Assembly (NCBI RefSeq): GCF_035083965.1
Contig: NC_089731.1
Coordinates: forward strand, 2,016,001 to 2,080,000
Length of the DNA stretch: 64,000 nucleotides
Source: Branchiostoma lanceolatum
Lineage: Eukaryota > Chordata > Leptocardii > Amphioxiformes > Branchiostomatidae
Reading direction: 5' to 3'
Position numbers and translations under genes: made by a program
Notes under the pieces: model-generated
What the model was told of the DNA's origin: nothing
Seen by the model: the letters and a program-made list of their open reading frames with translations, nothing else
The model's database searches: none
Shown here: one piece after another, positions 35,201 to 36,244 of the stretch
How the letters are laid out: the number at the start of each line of letters is the position of its first letter
Numbering within the stretch: position 1 is the first letter of the stretch

Positions 35201-35602
35201 TACGTACCGTTCCAAGATGGAGAGAGGTGCTTCAAGTTCTCTGCCGGGAAGAGGAACTACACCGAAGCCAGGTCCGCCTGTCAGGCTGCCGGCGGGCACC
35301 TGGCTCTGCCGAAGGACCAGGCAACAAACGACTTCCTGGTCAACCAGATCAACGACTGGTACCCGCCTGGCTTTAGTGTCTGGTTCGGTCTGACAGACCA
35401 GGTTGAGGAGGGAACCTTTGTGTGGGAGGACGGGACGCCGCTTGGCAACGGCTGGAGCAACTGGTCACCAGAACAACCTGACGATTATCAATCTGTCGAG
35501 GACTGTGCCGAGTGGAAACACGAATATGGCTACAAGTGGAACGATTTTCCATGCACTACGAGTCGGTATTATGTGTGTGAACTCGGTTCAGCTGCACCCT
35601 AG
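3653..35602 (+). CDS. Secreted multidomain lectin: GON, CTLD, hevein-like, kringle, 2 PLAT-like, CTLD (18 exons)
   Basis: Exons read from GT/AG sites and phase: 3653-3916, 5607-5660, 6157-6205, 6947-7191, 7653-7764, 8312-8502, 9868-9946, 10888-11068, 11556-11785, 12582-12761, 13788-14027, 31052-31187, 31539-31635, 32045-32162, 32492-32627, 33155-33251, 34233-34350, 35187-35602. They total 2943 bases, a clean multiple of three with one stop. Residue ranges are about 1-20 signal peptide, 89-122 coiled coil, 124-331 GON, 332-468 CTLD, 469-528 hevein-like, 529-608 kringle, 609-725 and 726-842 PLAT-like, 843-980 CTLD. Modules are bounded by phase-1 introns, the hallmark of exon shuffling. The large intron after the kringle holds a complete Polinton. 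The likely role is an extracellular, calcium- and sugar-binding recognition protein, perhaps in innate immunity; that is inference. The exact isoform needs cDNA. Confidence 0.8.
4464..4694 (+). mobile_element. 5'-truncated LINE 3' end in intron 1
   Basis: Encodes the end of a non-LTR reverse transcriptase ORF (PEWN-like: S-G-T-P region damaged, then LARLLRLPP in a shifted frame) and a tail of TTGAAG-like units. About 90% similar by eye to 39860-40083, where the frame reads FPRTIPEWNALPG. Relic. Confidence 0.7.
5607..6205 (+). CDS. Lectin gene exons 2-3: coiled-coil neck
   Basis: Exon 5607-5660 (18 codons) and exon 6157-6205 (16 codons plus one base) carry leucine heptads (LDQLQADLTKLQ; IADLTARLNLLE). 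This resembles the trimerising neck in front of the head of collectins and related lectins. Both exons have good CAG acceptors and GTGAG donors and keep frame with exon 4. Confidence 0.7.
6611..6771. mobile_element. Hairpin MITE in intron 3
   Basis: About 75-bp inverted arms (AGCCTCCGTTACAGACTCC at the left; GGAGTCTGCAACGGAGGCT at the right) around a short loop. Non-coding fold-back element; arms nearly complementary, so a recent copy. Confidence 0.75.
6947..9946 (+). CDS. Lectin gene exons 4-7: GON domain
   Basis: Four exons (6947-7191, 7653-7764, 8312-8502, 9868-9946) encode about 208 residues matching the GON domain known from ADAMTS9/ADAMTS20. Landmarks are CSEAKSL and GEYTLYPF at the start, VYCHDM, then KFSKLRIQF and DDYTFAQTTG, then AGDCYS...CAKGTFKVNLTGT, ending in CGGWCGHC. 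Phases 1-0, 0-1, 1-0, 0-1 agree. In ADAMTS proteins the domain follows a metalloprotease; here there is no protease, so GON serves as a module in a lectin. Confidence 0.75.
8985..9776 (+). mobile_element. 5'-truncated LINE with reverse transcriptase C-terminus (intron 6)
   Basis: An open frame runs from about 9000 to 9685. It begins at the catalytic box (YHLFYADDLCLIC) and continues through KTNCMYFP and ATYLGVQI to a stop at 9685. A short 3' UTR with GCCGTCGAGCCCGAAATAAA follows, then a (TAAA)n tail ending near 9776. This is the thumb and C-terminal part of a non-LTR retrotransposon protein, truncated by incomplete reverse transcription. It lies within the GON-domain introns and is not part of the host protein. 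Confidence 0.8.
10325..10605 (+). mobile_element. tRNA-derived SINE
   Basis: A-box-like TGGCCTAGTTGG and B-box GAGTTCGATCCCC flank an anticodon loop CTTGCAC (TGC, Ala-like). The acceptor stem does not pair, and a non-tRNA body with GGCCCAAGGGCTATAGAAATG follows. A SINE head rather than a tRNA gene. Confidence 0.7.
10888..11785 (+). CDS. Lectin gene exons 8-9: first C-type lectin domain
   Basis: Exons 10888-11068 and 11556-11785 give a complete CTLD of about 137 residues. Visible are the start SCPQNNSL, GKTYFAAEG, a helix with DAQEECRRRGGIVAIP, the WLGV-type core (DQFWLGVKK), an EPD calcium-site triplet, and the final WADAFC...WRYVCEI. WAD in place of the usual WND and EPD in place of EPN or QPD leave sugar specificity, and even calcium binding, uncertain. 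The acceptor at 10887 rather than 10901 was chosen because it keeps frame with exon 7 and adds the expected N-terminal Cys. Confidence 0.8.
11235..11408. mobile_element. Hairpin MITE with CTACTCTCCAAGCAGAG termini (intron in CTLD1)
   Basis: 174 bp; the left end CTACTCTCCAAGCAGAG is the exact complement of the right end CTCTGCTTGGAGAGTAG. Long inner arms (CCGTTTTATCATATGCCCCG) pair too. The same terminus occurs in the palindrome at the end of the window (63520, 63798), marking one family. Confidence 0.8.
11945..12300 (+). mobile_element. SINE (same family as 34438-34690)
   Basis: Contains a B-box-like GGTTCGAATCC near 11979 and a body with ACTTCACTCAGGTGAAA, TAGGGACGTCCCTTGG and AGGACGTTAAAT shared with 34438-34690. 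The body resembles the core of Deu-like SINEs; that name is tentative. Confidence 0.65.
12300..12460 (+). mobile_element. LINE-like 3' tail
   Basis: Ends with CAGGCTTCACAGCCTGAG hairpin, CCCCTGTATAAATAAAATG and an A-rich tail, the look of a non-LTR retrotransposon 3' UTR. Abuts the SINE, which may have used it. Confidence 0.5.
12582..12761 (+). CDS. Lectin gene exon 10: hevein-like 8-Cys module
   Basis: A symmetric phase 1-1 exon of 60 residues with eight cysteines: CGRGFPAEDG, AEC, PCCSP, WCGIT, HCDC, DC. The CC and WCG-x(n)-HC spacing resembles the type-1 chitin-binding (hevein) fold, so binding of N-acetylglucosamine polymers is plausible. The family assignment rests on cysteine pattern only. 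Confidence 0.55.
13451..13745 (-). mobile_element. LINE 3' UTR fragment, reverse orientation
   Basis: Starts with a T-rich run (poly-A on the minus strand) followed by CAGGGTGGCCCTGCTCAG... and AT-rich tail, built like the 3' end of the LINE at 40169. It lies immediately upstream of the kringle exon acceptor. Confidence 0.5.
13788..14027 (+). CDS. Lectin gene exon 11: kringle domain
   Basis: One phase 1-1 exon of 80 residues with the six cysteines of a kringle. Landmarks: GTSYRGAV near the start, KTCQRWD, NYCRNP, VWCYTTDP and RWERCDVPTC. Last exon before the Polinton insertion; the next exon (31052) resumes in phase 1. Confidence 0.9.
14131..14275. mobile_element. Inverted repeat (hairpin element) in the host intron
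   Basis: About 40-bp arms (ACTCTTCTTCAGCGTCACT at 14131; its complement near 14257) around a 65-bp loop. Fold-back repeat lying about 135 bp left of the Polinton. Confidence 0.65.
14405..14410. repeat. Polinton target-site duplication, left (AGGAAC)
   Basis: AGGAAC directly precedes the AGCAGCG terminus; the same hexamer follows the right terminus at 30870-30875. Six bases is the Polinton norm. Confidence 0.9.
14411..14491. repeat. Polinton left terminal inverted repeat
   Basis: Begins AGCAGCGTAGGGAGACATTA. Pairs with the complement of 30791-30869 over about 80 bp with a T/C difference, a further substitution and a 2-bp indel. Shorter than many Polinton TIRs (100-1000 bp). Expected site for protein-primed replication. 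Confidence 0.88.
14492..15557. other. Polinton left non-coding region
   Basis: About 1.07 kb between the TIR and the polymerase promoter. Small ORFs exist (about 100 codons at 15106-15414, spanning a TG run) but show no domain or typical context. A (TG)n run lies near 15158-15172. I see no certain gene. Confidence 0.5.
15558..15565 (+). promoter_or_regulatory. TATA box of the Polinton polymerase gene
   Basis: TATATAAA about 124 bp upstream of the ATG at 15689, followed by a (GA)n leader at 15606-15623. Position fits a Pol II start near 15590. Confidence 0.6.
15689..20887 (+). CDS. PolB: Protein-primed family B DNA polymerase of the Polinton (3 exons)
   Basis: Exons 15689-15948, 16436-19450 and 19645-20887, joined in matching phases (2, 2), give 1505 residues. 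Order: Ser/Pro-rich N-terminus; acidic region; Cys-rich zinc-type segment (CPKCHKGYNRRN, CKICEKKNC) near residue 460; acidic linker; 3'-5' exonuclease motifs DFE (about 671), HNLKGYD and YCVID; a GCFWHGCP motif (about 972) typical of Polinton polymerases; FFGGRTNA; polymerase motif A split by intron 2; NSFWGK (about 1277, motif B); and YFDTDS (about 1369, motif C). All catalytic residues I looked for are present. It copies the element from its termini using a protein primer. Without splicing the frame stops at 19454, so both introns are required. AATAAA follows at 21128. Confidence 0.9.
15949..16435 (+). other. Intron 1 of the polymerase gene
   Basis: GTGAGT donor at 15949 and TTTTTAG acceptor ending 16435, AT-rich, 487 bp. 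The upstream frame runs into TGA right at the donor; the downstream frame is rejoined in phase. An alternative is a separate small upstream protein of 87 residues with the polymerase starting at 16359, but phase matching favours an intron. Confidence 0.7.
19451..19644 (+). other. Intron 2 of the polymerase gene, AT-rich and repetitive
   Basis: 194 bp, GTGAAT donor and CAACAG acceptor. Most of it is a degenerate tandem array of ATTTTTAATA units. It interrupts polymerase motif A: the catalytic Asp is in exon 2 and the S-L-Y-P part in exon 3. Confidence 0.88.
21237..21244 (+). promoter_or_regulatory. TATA box of the ATPase gene
   Basis: TATAAAAG 39-46 bp upstream of the ATG at 21283; leader would be very short. 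Confidence 0.6.
21283..21939 (+). CDS. ATP: Polinton genome-packaging ATPase (A32/FtsK-HerA type)
   Basis: 218 residues. Walker A GPAGCGKTT at residues 15-23 and Walker B VLVLDDLMWEG near 88-98, followed by SRHRGLSVIFLAQNL, a sensor-like strand with a polar Gln typical of FtsK/HerA packaging ATPases. The family drives DNA into preformed capsids. I chose the ATG at 21283 (context ACCATGG); the open frame extends four codons upstream without ATG. It is followed after 40 bp by the next small gene on the same strand. Confidence 0.88.
   Translation: MDIRLRHPLRMIIAGPAGCGKTTFTQKLLTSDDDWINPKQFDNIIWCYAEYQHNLHRDLTSKLGDRIQFIEGIPRTWDNLVKPNSQNVLVLDDLMWEGTSSKDTGQKVAKLFTRASRHRGLSVIFLAQNLYHPGMRTLTLNATYLVLFKSPRDRGTIANLARQMYPGNAKFLQESYDDAVTNESYGHLFLDLHPETPESLRVRSNMFTRRPYAYVKKL
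21980..22312 (+). CDS. Small basic Polinton protein with hydrophobic C-terminus
   Basis: 110 residues from the ATG at 21980. N-terminal two thirds are Lys/Arg-rich and helical (KRVHRHLDSLKVLNKASPKL; CDCAQNVLSGN; KKSLARHKRKLRQL). The C-terminus is Gly-rich and hydrophobic (GGFLSLLLSPIISALSSLFG), suited to membrane insertion or capsid interior contacts. Proteins of this shape recur in Polintons/adintoviruses beside the ATPase and have been compared with adenovirus core or pVI-like peptides; I cannot confirm homology. Eight bases before the next ATG. Confidence 0.65.
   Translation: MTKRVHRHLDSLKVLNKASPKLRKAILSASSTDLIRCLCDCAQNVLSGNINVTPAQKKSLARHKRKLRQLVDRKVPLFQKRKTLSQTGGFLSLLLSPIISALSSLFGGKK
22320..23141 (+). 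CDS. Conserved Polinton protein of unknown function
   Basis: 273 residues from the ATG at 22320, only 7 bp after the previous stop. Residues 1-70 are an acidic/helical domain (KKMVLVPQEVLSTIQAKQ, DDEKATLYQQLLQRYL). A Thr/Ala-rich low-complexity linker follows (about 85-115), then a second folded part with GGDIMRWNDKGELVYDGE and a basic tail (KRRRK). The two-domain form with a disordered linker suits a DNA-associated virion or scaffold protein; that is inference. AATAAA at 23145-23150 starts 3 bp after the stop. Confidence 0.65.
   Translation: MEHAKKMVLVPQEVLSTIQAKQEEQISPLVQSAVTIDSEMKEIMDRAIPDDEKATLYQQLLQRYLTYRDKRKAEPVTVQVVPPSTANTATATPVAIAAGDTSDTTDAGATAESTMSEESIVESFPKNMKSRARQMLSVIRNRGGDIMRWNDKGELVYDGERIPSSNVADLIRDSLHQRRGFNPAGWKMFSRGLARINAPENSIRHPKRLQIIQRHKEQLSKGQPILSDDEEQVSSYVPNRVVRSLQDGKRKAGKNPASGVKKRRKTFVESSWK
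23142..23378. other. Convergent intergenic region with shared polyadenylation zone
   Basis: Holds AATAAA for the rightward genes at 23145 and its complement TTTATT (23359-23364) for the leftward genes. Between them is a (TG)n tract, 23244-23283. The two transcription blocks of the Polinton end here. Confidence 0.7.
23379..23906 (-). CDS. PRO: Adenain-type cysteine protease of the Polinton
   Basis: 175 residues, about the length of other Polinton proteases. Catalytic set in adenain order: His53 (GEHWVAIYF), Asp69 (EFYDSYG), Cys109 (STTCGQHC). The family matures capsid and core precursor proteins. The ATG overlaps the stop of the capsid gene by one base (TGATG), an arrangement that suggests termination-reinitiation or a shared transcript. 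The tandem duplication breaks within this gene: 23478 is the first duplicated base, so the second copy loses the last 32 codons. Confidence 0.9.
   Translation of the reverse strand: MNTVQIDDILRTDPVTTLYTRGVFAVNEIPAQVESFPAAYVVNTDPNDQPGEHWVAIYFDVNGRGEFYDSYGQNPEFYADRIETFLNSCSTQSWLYNSRQIQGPYSTTCGQHCLFYLLHRCRNVSMTTIVNMFSDEYEVNDLLVVDYIERNFNVNTSLVDVRHIVNQVARSLGLI
23906..25240 (-). CDS. MCP: Polinton major capsid protein (double jelly-roll)
   Basis: 444 residues from the ATG at 25240; the frame is open upstream to 25312 but that would overlap the pVI-like gene. Recognisable family blocks are LWMHSLFQQVDVSLSNKLV, TYPYRAILETLLNYG and TSALFYKDTPGAMG near residues 110-175, and KSYYTLFGPTEKLG later. These occur in metazoan proteins often labelled F54H12.2-like, which are Polinton major capsid proteins. 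The fold is known to be a double jelly-roll forming pseudo-hexameric capsomers. Third gene of a tight four-gene morphogenesis block. Confidence 0.85.
   Translation of the reverse strand: MARHLHPLSIDCTKSELDLFQVPPTLTTIDEGRWVEYRPVANLSESSPVEFDIPSSGEEYTDLSQTQLYVRAKIVRGNGNDLVDGAKVGPVNLWMHSLFQQVDVSLSNKLVTPSTNTYPYRAILETLLNYGRESKETQLTSALFYKDTPGAMGVSDPNPEAAPVNTGLQKRTQFTQRSNVVDMVSPLHIDMFFQDRYLINNVDMKIKLQRSKNQFCLMSSEVNPNYKVVIMEAALFVRKVKLSSSYRLSIDNQLVRASAKYPIRRVEVKAITVPRGHLTTSTDNVFLGQIPRRVVVTLVENTAFQGSYATNPFNFHHFNLNYIGLNIDGETVPHKALTPSFAEGAFVKSYYTLFGPTEKLGRDTGNHISREDFDKGYAFYGYDLTPDLCTSGQGHFNVVKHGNVRLELHFAEALENTVVVLVWAEFENLIEINNHRNVQFDYTN
25251..25691 (-). CDS. pVI-like basic minor virion protein
   Basis: 146 residues. 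A Gly-rich start (YGYGLGGVFKSLFKT) is followed by an amphipathic segment (ALPLLKRGGKAVGRQALKSG) and then a very basic, disordered tail ending in KRRRISKDIFD. This layout matches adenovirus pVI/pX-type proteins that bind DNA, disrupt membranes and assist the protease; homology is inferred from layout and position next to the capsid gene. Spaced 10 bp from the penton-type gene and 10 bp from the capsid gene. Confidence 0.65.
   Translation of the reverse strand: MMNQRGGQLPVFRGTQYGYGLGGVFKSLFKTALPLLKRGGKAVGRQALKSGVNFAQDVLEGRTVKSAARQRVNEFGHNLVTPKGGRKVAPRNTTKMQNKRGVNTSRTANKAKGVGRRPINSVKRGRVAIPKSGSTKRRRISKDIFD
25702..26493 (-). CDS. mCP: Polinton minor capsid (penton-type, single jelly-roll) protein
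   Basis: 263 residues beginning MVASFYVTLPSDGSMDVYP, with ELSGEWEVALVELQYPRSW near residue 36, a signature I associate with Polinton penton proteins. Beta-rich, no signal peptide. Known role of the family: pentamer at capsid vertices. First gene of the block penton, pVI-like, major capsid, protease. Confidence 0.8.
   Translation of the reverse strand: MVASFYVTLPSDGSMDVYPENTIANYSVKLAQHVELSGEWEVALVELQYPRSWNNVRDGDNALSYNTVEEEEVSPDKNSFLKVPPGHYDDITKLIEALNESASAQYPEFVKQFTTFSYNKTDKRVTITLPPTAVPPQFKLVGNLARQLGWRDPKHVVGNWCKATAPPDINLGLHSLYIYCSLAGDRLVGGVKVPLLRIVKVEGHDGEVVDHVIRTPHYMPLARKRFETVEIDIRNDFGEPVPFEQGRVIATLHFRQRRASYLS
26538..26544 (-). promoter_or_regulatory. TATA box of the capsid-gene block
   Basis: On the minus strand TATAAAG (plus strand CTTTATA), 45-51 bp upstream of the penton-type ATG and touching the stop codon of the integrase gene. 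It is the only good TATA element before the four tightly packed morphogenesis genes. Confidence 0.6.
26545..27702 (-). CDS. INT: Polinton retroviral-type integrase with chromodomain
   Basis: 385 residues. Basic N-terminus (KKKR...KKRHR), then rve core with Asp98 (QADLADL), Asp159 (QTDQGKEFLN) and Glu194 (VVERFNRTLK), a DDE triad. An SH3-like linker follows (FKLGDLVRISKSK). The C-terminal chromodomain, about residues 345-385, includes EYLVKWKGYPNTFNSW. The enzyme inserts the element with 6-bp target duplication; the chromodomain probably steers insertion to modified chromatin. The sequence upstream (27879-28160) looks like a decayed tandem copy of its 5' end and promoter. Confidence 0.92.
   Translation of the reverse strand: MASSAGKKKRVGRSKRTNSSKKRHRLLHRVYYNTRHPAGYGGVERLYLAVGKKNGITRQQVKEWLRSQDTYTLHKPIRRRFKKNRVIVGGIDHQWQADLADLPAISKYNDGYRYILTCIDVFSKYAWAVAMRDKKGVTIVKAFQSILEDGRKPWRLQTDQGKEFLNRNFQALLKDEDIDFFTTFNEETKASVVERFNRTLKTRMWKYFTAANTYRFTDVLDDLVWSYNNSYHRSIKMSPVEVNKGNQRLVWHTLYGTTETKERVMMKKRPDVFKFKLGDLVRISKSKLKMEKGYTPNWTTEIFTISRRIARVPPVYRVKDYHNDELQGTFYEQELQKVTKTDDVYLVEEIIKTRRRGGKTEYLVKWKGYPNTFNSWVREEDVSSV
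27877..27883 (-). promoter_or_regulatory. TATA box of the integrase gene
   Basis: Minus-strand TATAAAG about 175 bp upstream of the integrase ATG. A related TATAAAG lies at 28152-28158 in the decayed duplicate unit. Confidence 0.5.
27884..28160 (-). pseudogene. Decayed tandem copy of integrase 5' end and promoter
   Basis: Bases about 27884-28160 resemble 27610-27890. Shared marks, in the same order: TATAAAG, a TTTGAACAAA..., GACATGGGTT block, CAGTGTSTTTGTG-like segment, and an ATG (complement at 27985-27987) whose first codons match the integrase start (M..TTGNKKR versus M..SAGKKKR) before an early stop. Offset 273-285 bp. Judged by eye; similarity is partial. Confidence 0.5.
28152..28178. 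repeat. CA microsatellite
   Basis: (CA)n tract directly next to the upstream TATA-like element, inside the Polinton. Confidence 0.8.
28302..28802 (-). CDS. Cys/His-rich Polinton protein of unknown function
   Basis: 166 residues from the ATG at 28802 (start MACGGEINNNG); the frame extends upstream to 28910, but that part lies around the predicted transcription start. A compact Cys/His stretch (DDCYGCQVDHPSQTNHPCLY) at about residues 44-63 suggests a metal site. The remainder is helical and acidic at the C-terminus. Similar Cys-rich short proteins with an HPSQ motif occur in other invertebrate Polintons, from memory. A TATAAAA box lies at 28875-28881 (minus) and a TTTATT polyadenylation complement at 28229-28234. 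Confidence 0.6.
   Translation of the reverse strand: MACGGEINNNGMATSHPDALILGKVFRETCDYGYTKLCLRMVSDDCYGCQVDHPSQTNHPCLYMGQEEMKNYRQRSLACMDFKKIYEDFSYCMKRLHLEARTPTEDALSKIFQQWYQEQEAEITRDGYDESKADENQEEPQAADGVRTLVRDIVVNMLEDTRETAV
28875..28881 (-). promoter_or_regulatory. TATA box of the Cys/His-rich gene
   Basis: Minus-strand TATAAAA, 73 bp upstream of the preferred ATG at 28802. Confidence 0.55.
29001..29036. repeat. CA microsatellite
   Basis: (CA)n and CATA units between two Polinton genes. Confidence 0.8.
29107..30012 (-). CDS. Polinton protein with two PC4-like ssDNA-binding domains
   Basis: 301 residues. The N-terminal 120 are disordered with a basic cluster (RKSRRKRKHQ), probably nuclear localisation. 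Then two successive PC4 (p15 coactivator)-like units. The first, about 125-185, has EVRLPLGDDVFLTVALF, PLVSVRQFY, and MKPGRHGLSMSPQNWEAL. The second, about 207-285, is weaker and has FDLGDQRYVMV, ISLYQMYR, MKKGIDLSLGQWNDL. PC4 domains bind single-stranded DNA as dimers, so a tandem copy could act alone in replication by the protein-primed polymerase or as a transcription factor. Assignment is from motif order. TATAAA at 30075-30080; AATAAA complement at 29090-29095. Confidence 0.65.
   Translation of the reverse strand: MSQTRDLVTELMVGEQETPAMTDPRKSRRKRKHQNADDTKPKHVRVETPTNNTSVGCSSDDNASTEPFPTTPQNVSPEPSTAKGPTLLNQPAPGLKYPVMGQNGYSSTPPIKQAVPQAPYKAKPQEVRLPLGDDVFLTVALFRDKPLVSVRQFYRPDPADVNNMKPGRHGLSMSPQNWEALKTQPMLATLLDCLYASMPIDDTTFQPTTFDLGDQRYVMVQKSKSDCLPGVGNLPSISLYQMYRPYGSPATTPPMKKGIDLSLGQWNDLESKMETVDKILAAMAVGKMPTDKDVIQSSIVY
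30075..30080 (-). promoter_or_regulatory. TATA box of the PC4-like gene
   Basis: Minus-strand TATAAA 63-68 bp upstream of the ATG at 30012; a (GA)n leader lies between, as at the polymerase gene. Confidence 0.55.
30085..30752. repeat. Direct repeats in the Polinton right end
   Basis: Three units beginning near 30150, 30255 and 30614. Each contains TGCCCAG-CATGTC, TATGTTTATGCAAACAACAT, a TCTAGA-AATTCC block, TTGTTATTTAC and, in two, CTACTTGTCT. Units 1 and 3 are also preceded by CCAACA...GTACGTCA. The tRNA gene separates units 2 and 3. Could be enhancer or replication-related; inference. Confidence 0.7.
30447..30518 (-). tRNA. tRNA-Asp: tRNA-Asp (GUC) inside the Polinton
   Basis: 72 nt on the minus strand. 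The acceptor stem pairs in all seven positions (one T-G). A-box TAGTATAGTGG and B-box GGTTCGATTCC are intact, the anticodon stem reads CCTGC/GCGGG-like around a CTGTCAC loop with anticodon GTC, and runs of TTTT and TTTTT follow within 15-25 nt as a Pol III terminator. It closely resembles canonical animal tRNA-Asp with a few changes in the acceptor stem that are compensated. It lies within the TIR-bounded element and between its direct repeats, with no SINE body attached. Confidence 0.88.
30791..30869. repeat. Polinton right terminal inverted repeat
   Basis: Complement of the left TIR, ending CTCCCTACGCTGCT. Just inside it is a CCCTAGGG-rich imperfect palindrome (30760-30790). Confidence 0.88.
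30870..30875. repeat. Polinton target-site duplication, right (AGGAAC)
   Basis: Exact copy of 14405-14410. Confidence 0.9.
31052..32162 (+). CDS. Lectin gene exons 12-14: PLAT-like module 1
   Basis: Exons 31052-31187, 31539-31635 and 32045-32162 (351 bases together) form a phase 1-1 module. It starts SLVVKTSATTDSQ, has FSADCEDVC, and ends with a conserved block GVPTRLRLTASGKDWLKLDW, VDVYNAHTG-like and RFPCPSDGC. The W-L-x-W strand and the TG-x(3)-RFPC turn resemble the PLAT/LH2 beta-sandwich (polycystin, lipoxygenase), a lipid- and protein-binding fold. I am moderately sure of the family. Lies 176 bp downstream of the Polinton's target duplication. Confidence 0.6.
32492..34350 (+). CDS. Lectin gene exons 15-17: PLAT-like module 2
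   Basis: Exons 32492-32627, 33155-33251 and 34233-34350 have exactly the same lengths (136, 97, 118) and phases as module 1, and strong protein similarity (KTSAAADSQS, FSADCEDVC, LRLTASGEDWLKLDW, HHFSCPSGGC). Module 1 and 2 are therefore an internal tandem duplication of three exons. The second intron contains a mariner-like MITE that ends 11 bp before the acceptor of exon 17. Confidence 0.6.
32698..32819. mobile_element. Hairpin MITE in the lectin gene intron
   Basis: Arms of about 45 bp (AGCCTGAGTGCCAGCCTTTT and its complement) around a GC-rich loop. Second copy at 52077-52198 through the tandem duplication. Confidence 0.8.
33680..34221. mobile_element. Mariner-like MITE (deletion derivative) with TA duplication
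   Basis: Ends CGAGGGGTGATCAATAAGTC and its complement, flanked by TA at 33678-33679 and 34222-34223. TIRs extend for more than 100 bp with minor differences. The interior (minus strand, 33830-34057) keeps a short open stretch resembling the start of a mariner transposase (RVHCGQSC, IKFDKAS-like), so it derives from a full element by deletion. The right TA abuts TGTTTGCAG, the splice acceptor of lectin exon 17. Second copy at 53059-53600. Confidence 0.75.
34438..34690 (+). mobile_element. SINE fragment
   Basis: Shares ACTTTCCCCAATTCACTCAGG, TAGGGACGTCCCTTGG and AGGACGTTAAAT with 11945-12300. Head missing. Second copy at 53817-54069. Confidence 0.65.
34950..35150 (-). mobile_element. Retroposon 3'-end fragment with internal 55-bp repeat
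   Basis: Reads like a LINE/SINE 3' UTR in reverse (TTTATTGCACGACAATTGTACATGG). The unit CATCCTAATT...ACAATACAATAAGGGC occurs twice (about 35051 and 35104). It precedes the acceptor of the terminal lectin exon. Confidence 0.5.
35187..35602 (+). CDS. Lectin gene exon 18: terminal C-type lectin domain and stop
   Basis: A whole CTLD in one exon, 138 residues, ending with TAG at 35600-35602. Landmarks: CPSGYVPF, CFKFSAGKRNYTEARSAC, GGHLALPKDQ, VWFGLTDQ, EQPDD and WNDFPC, final YYVCEL. QPD plus WND is the classic calcium and galactose-type binding signature, so this head is more likely functional in sugar binding than the first CTLD. The one-exon structure contrasts with the two-exon CTLD upstream, so the two domains have separate origins. 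Confidence 0.85.
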
Positions 35603-36244
35603 ACAGACGCATGCCCCGTCCAGGTGCGCTGACCATGAGTTACAGTGAGTACAATGCCCCAAGTTGAAACAACTTTGTACGTTACAAATTTAGCACGATT
35701 TAGTCAGACGTTTAGGAGTGGTTCAAGCATGTATTGGTGACGTGGAGGCATTTTGGTACTTGTGCGATGTTTATTCTACTTTTACATCCAACTATCAATA
35801 TCTGCGGGAATTAGGCATGTCTTAACAATCTCCAGAGGTGTATTCAGAGATGTGTTCCAACTGTTTTGATATACATGATCGACTGTCACATACATGTGAC
35901 TGGCTCACAGCAAAATTCAGTCTCATAATACCCTTTAGAACAGCCGTTACAAGTCTGAAACGCTTATATAACATCAGTATCCATTCTATACTACATATAA
36001 CAATTAGCAAATACACTGTAGAATTAGAAGAGGAAGACAGATGTTGATGATGAGGTCATGGACACTGTTATTGAAAGAATAGATAAACATTCAATATTAT
36101 ATATACAAAATGTACTCGCAGCGTGACTTTCAGCTTTGTTTTTATCATCAGCCAAGCATGATTAAAATGTACAAAAAAATACATTGTGTTGTATGTTGAA
36201 TGGATGCTATCACACATTACAACACATCCAGGCAAAGTTACCCG
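35603..36244. other. Lectin gene 3' flank
   Basis: No coding signal. Presumed 3' UTR; I find no perfect AATAAA close to the stop. Confidence 0.5.
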
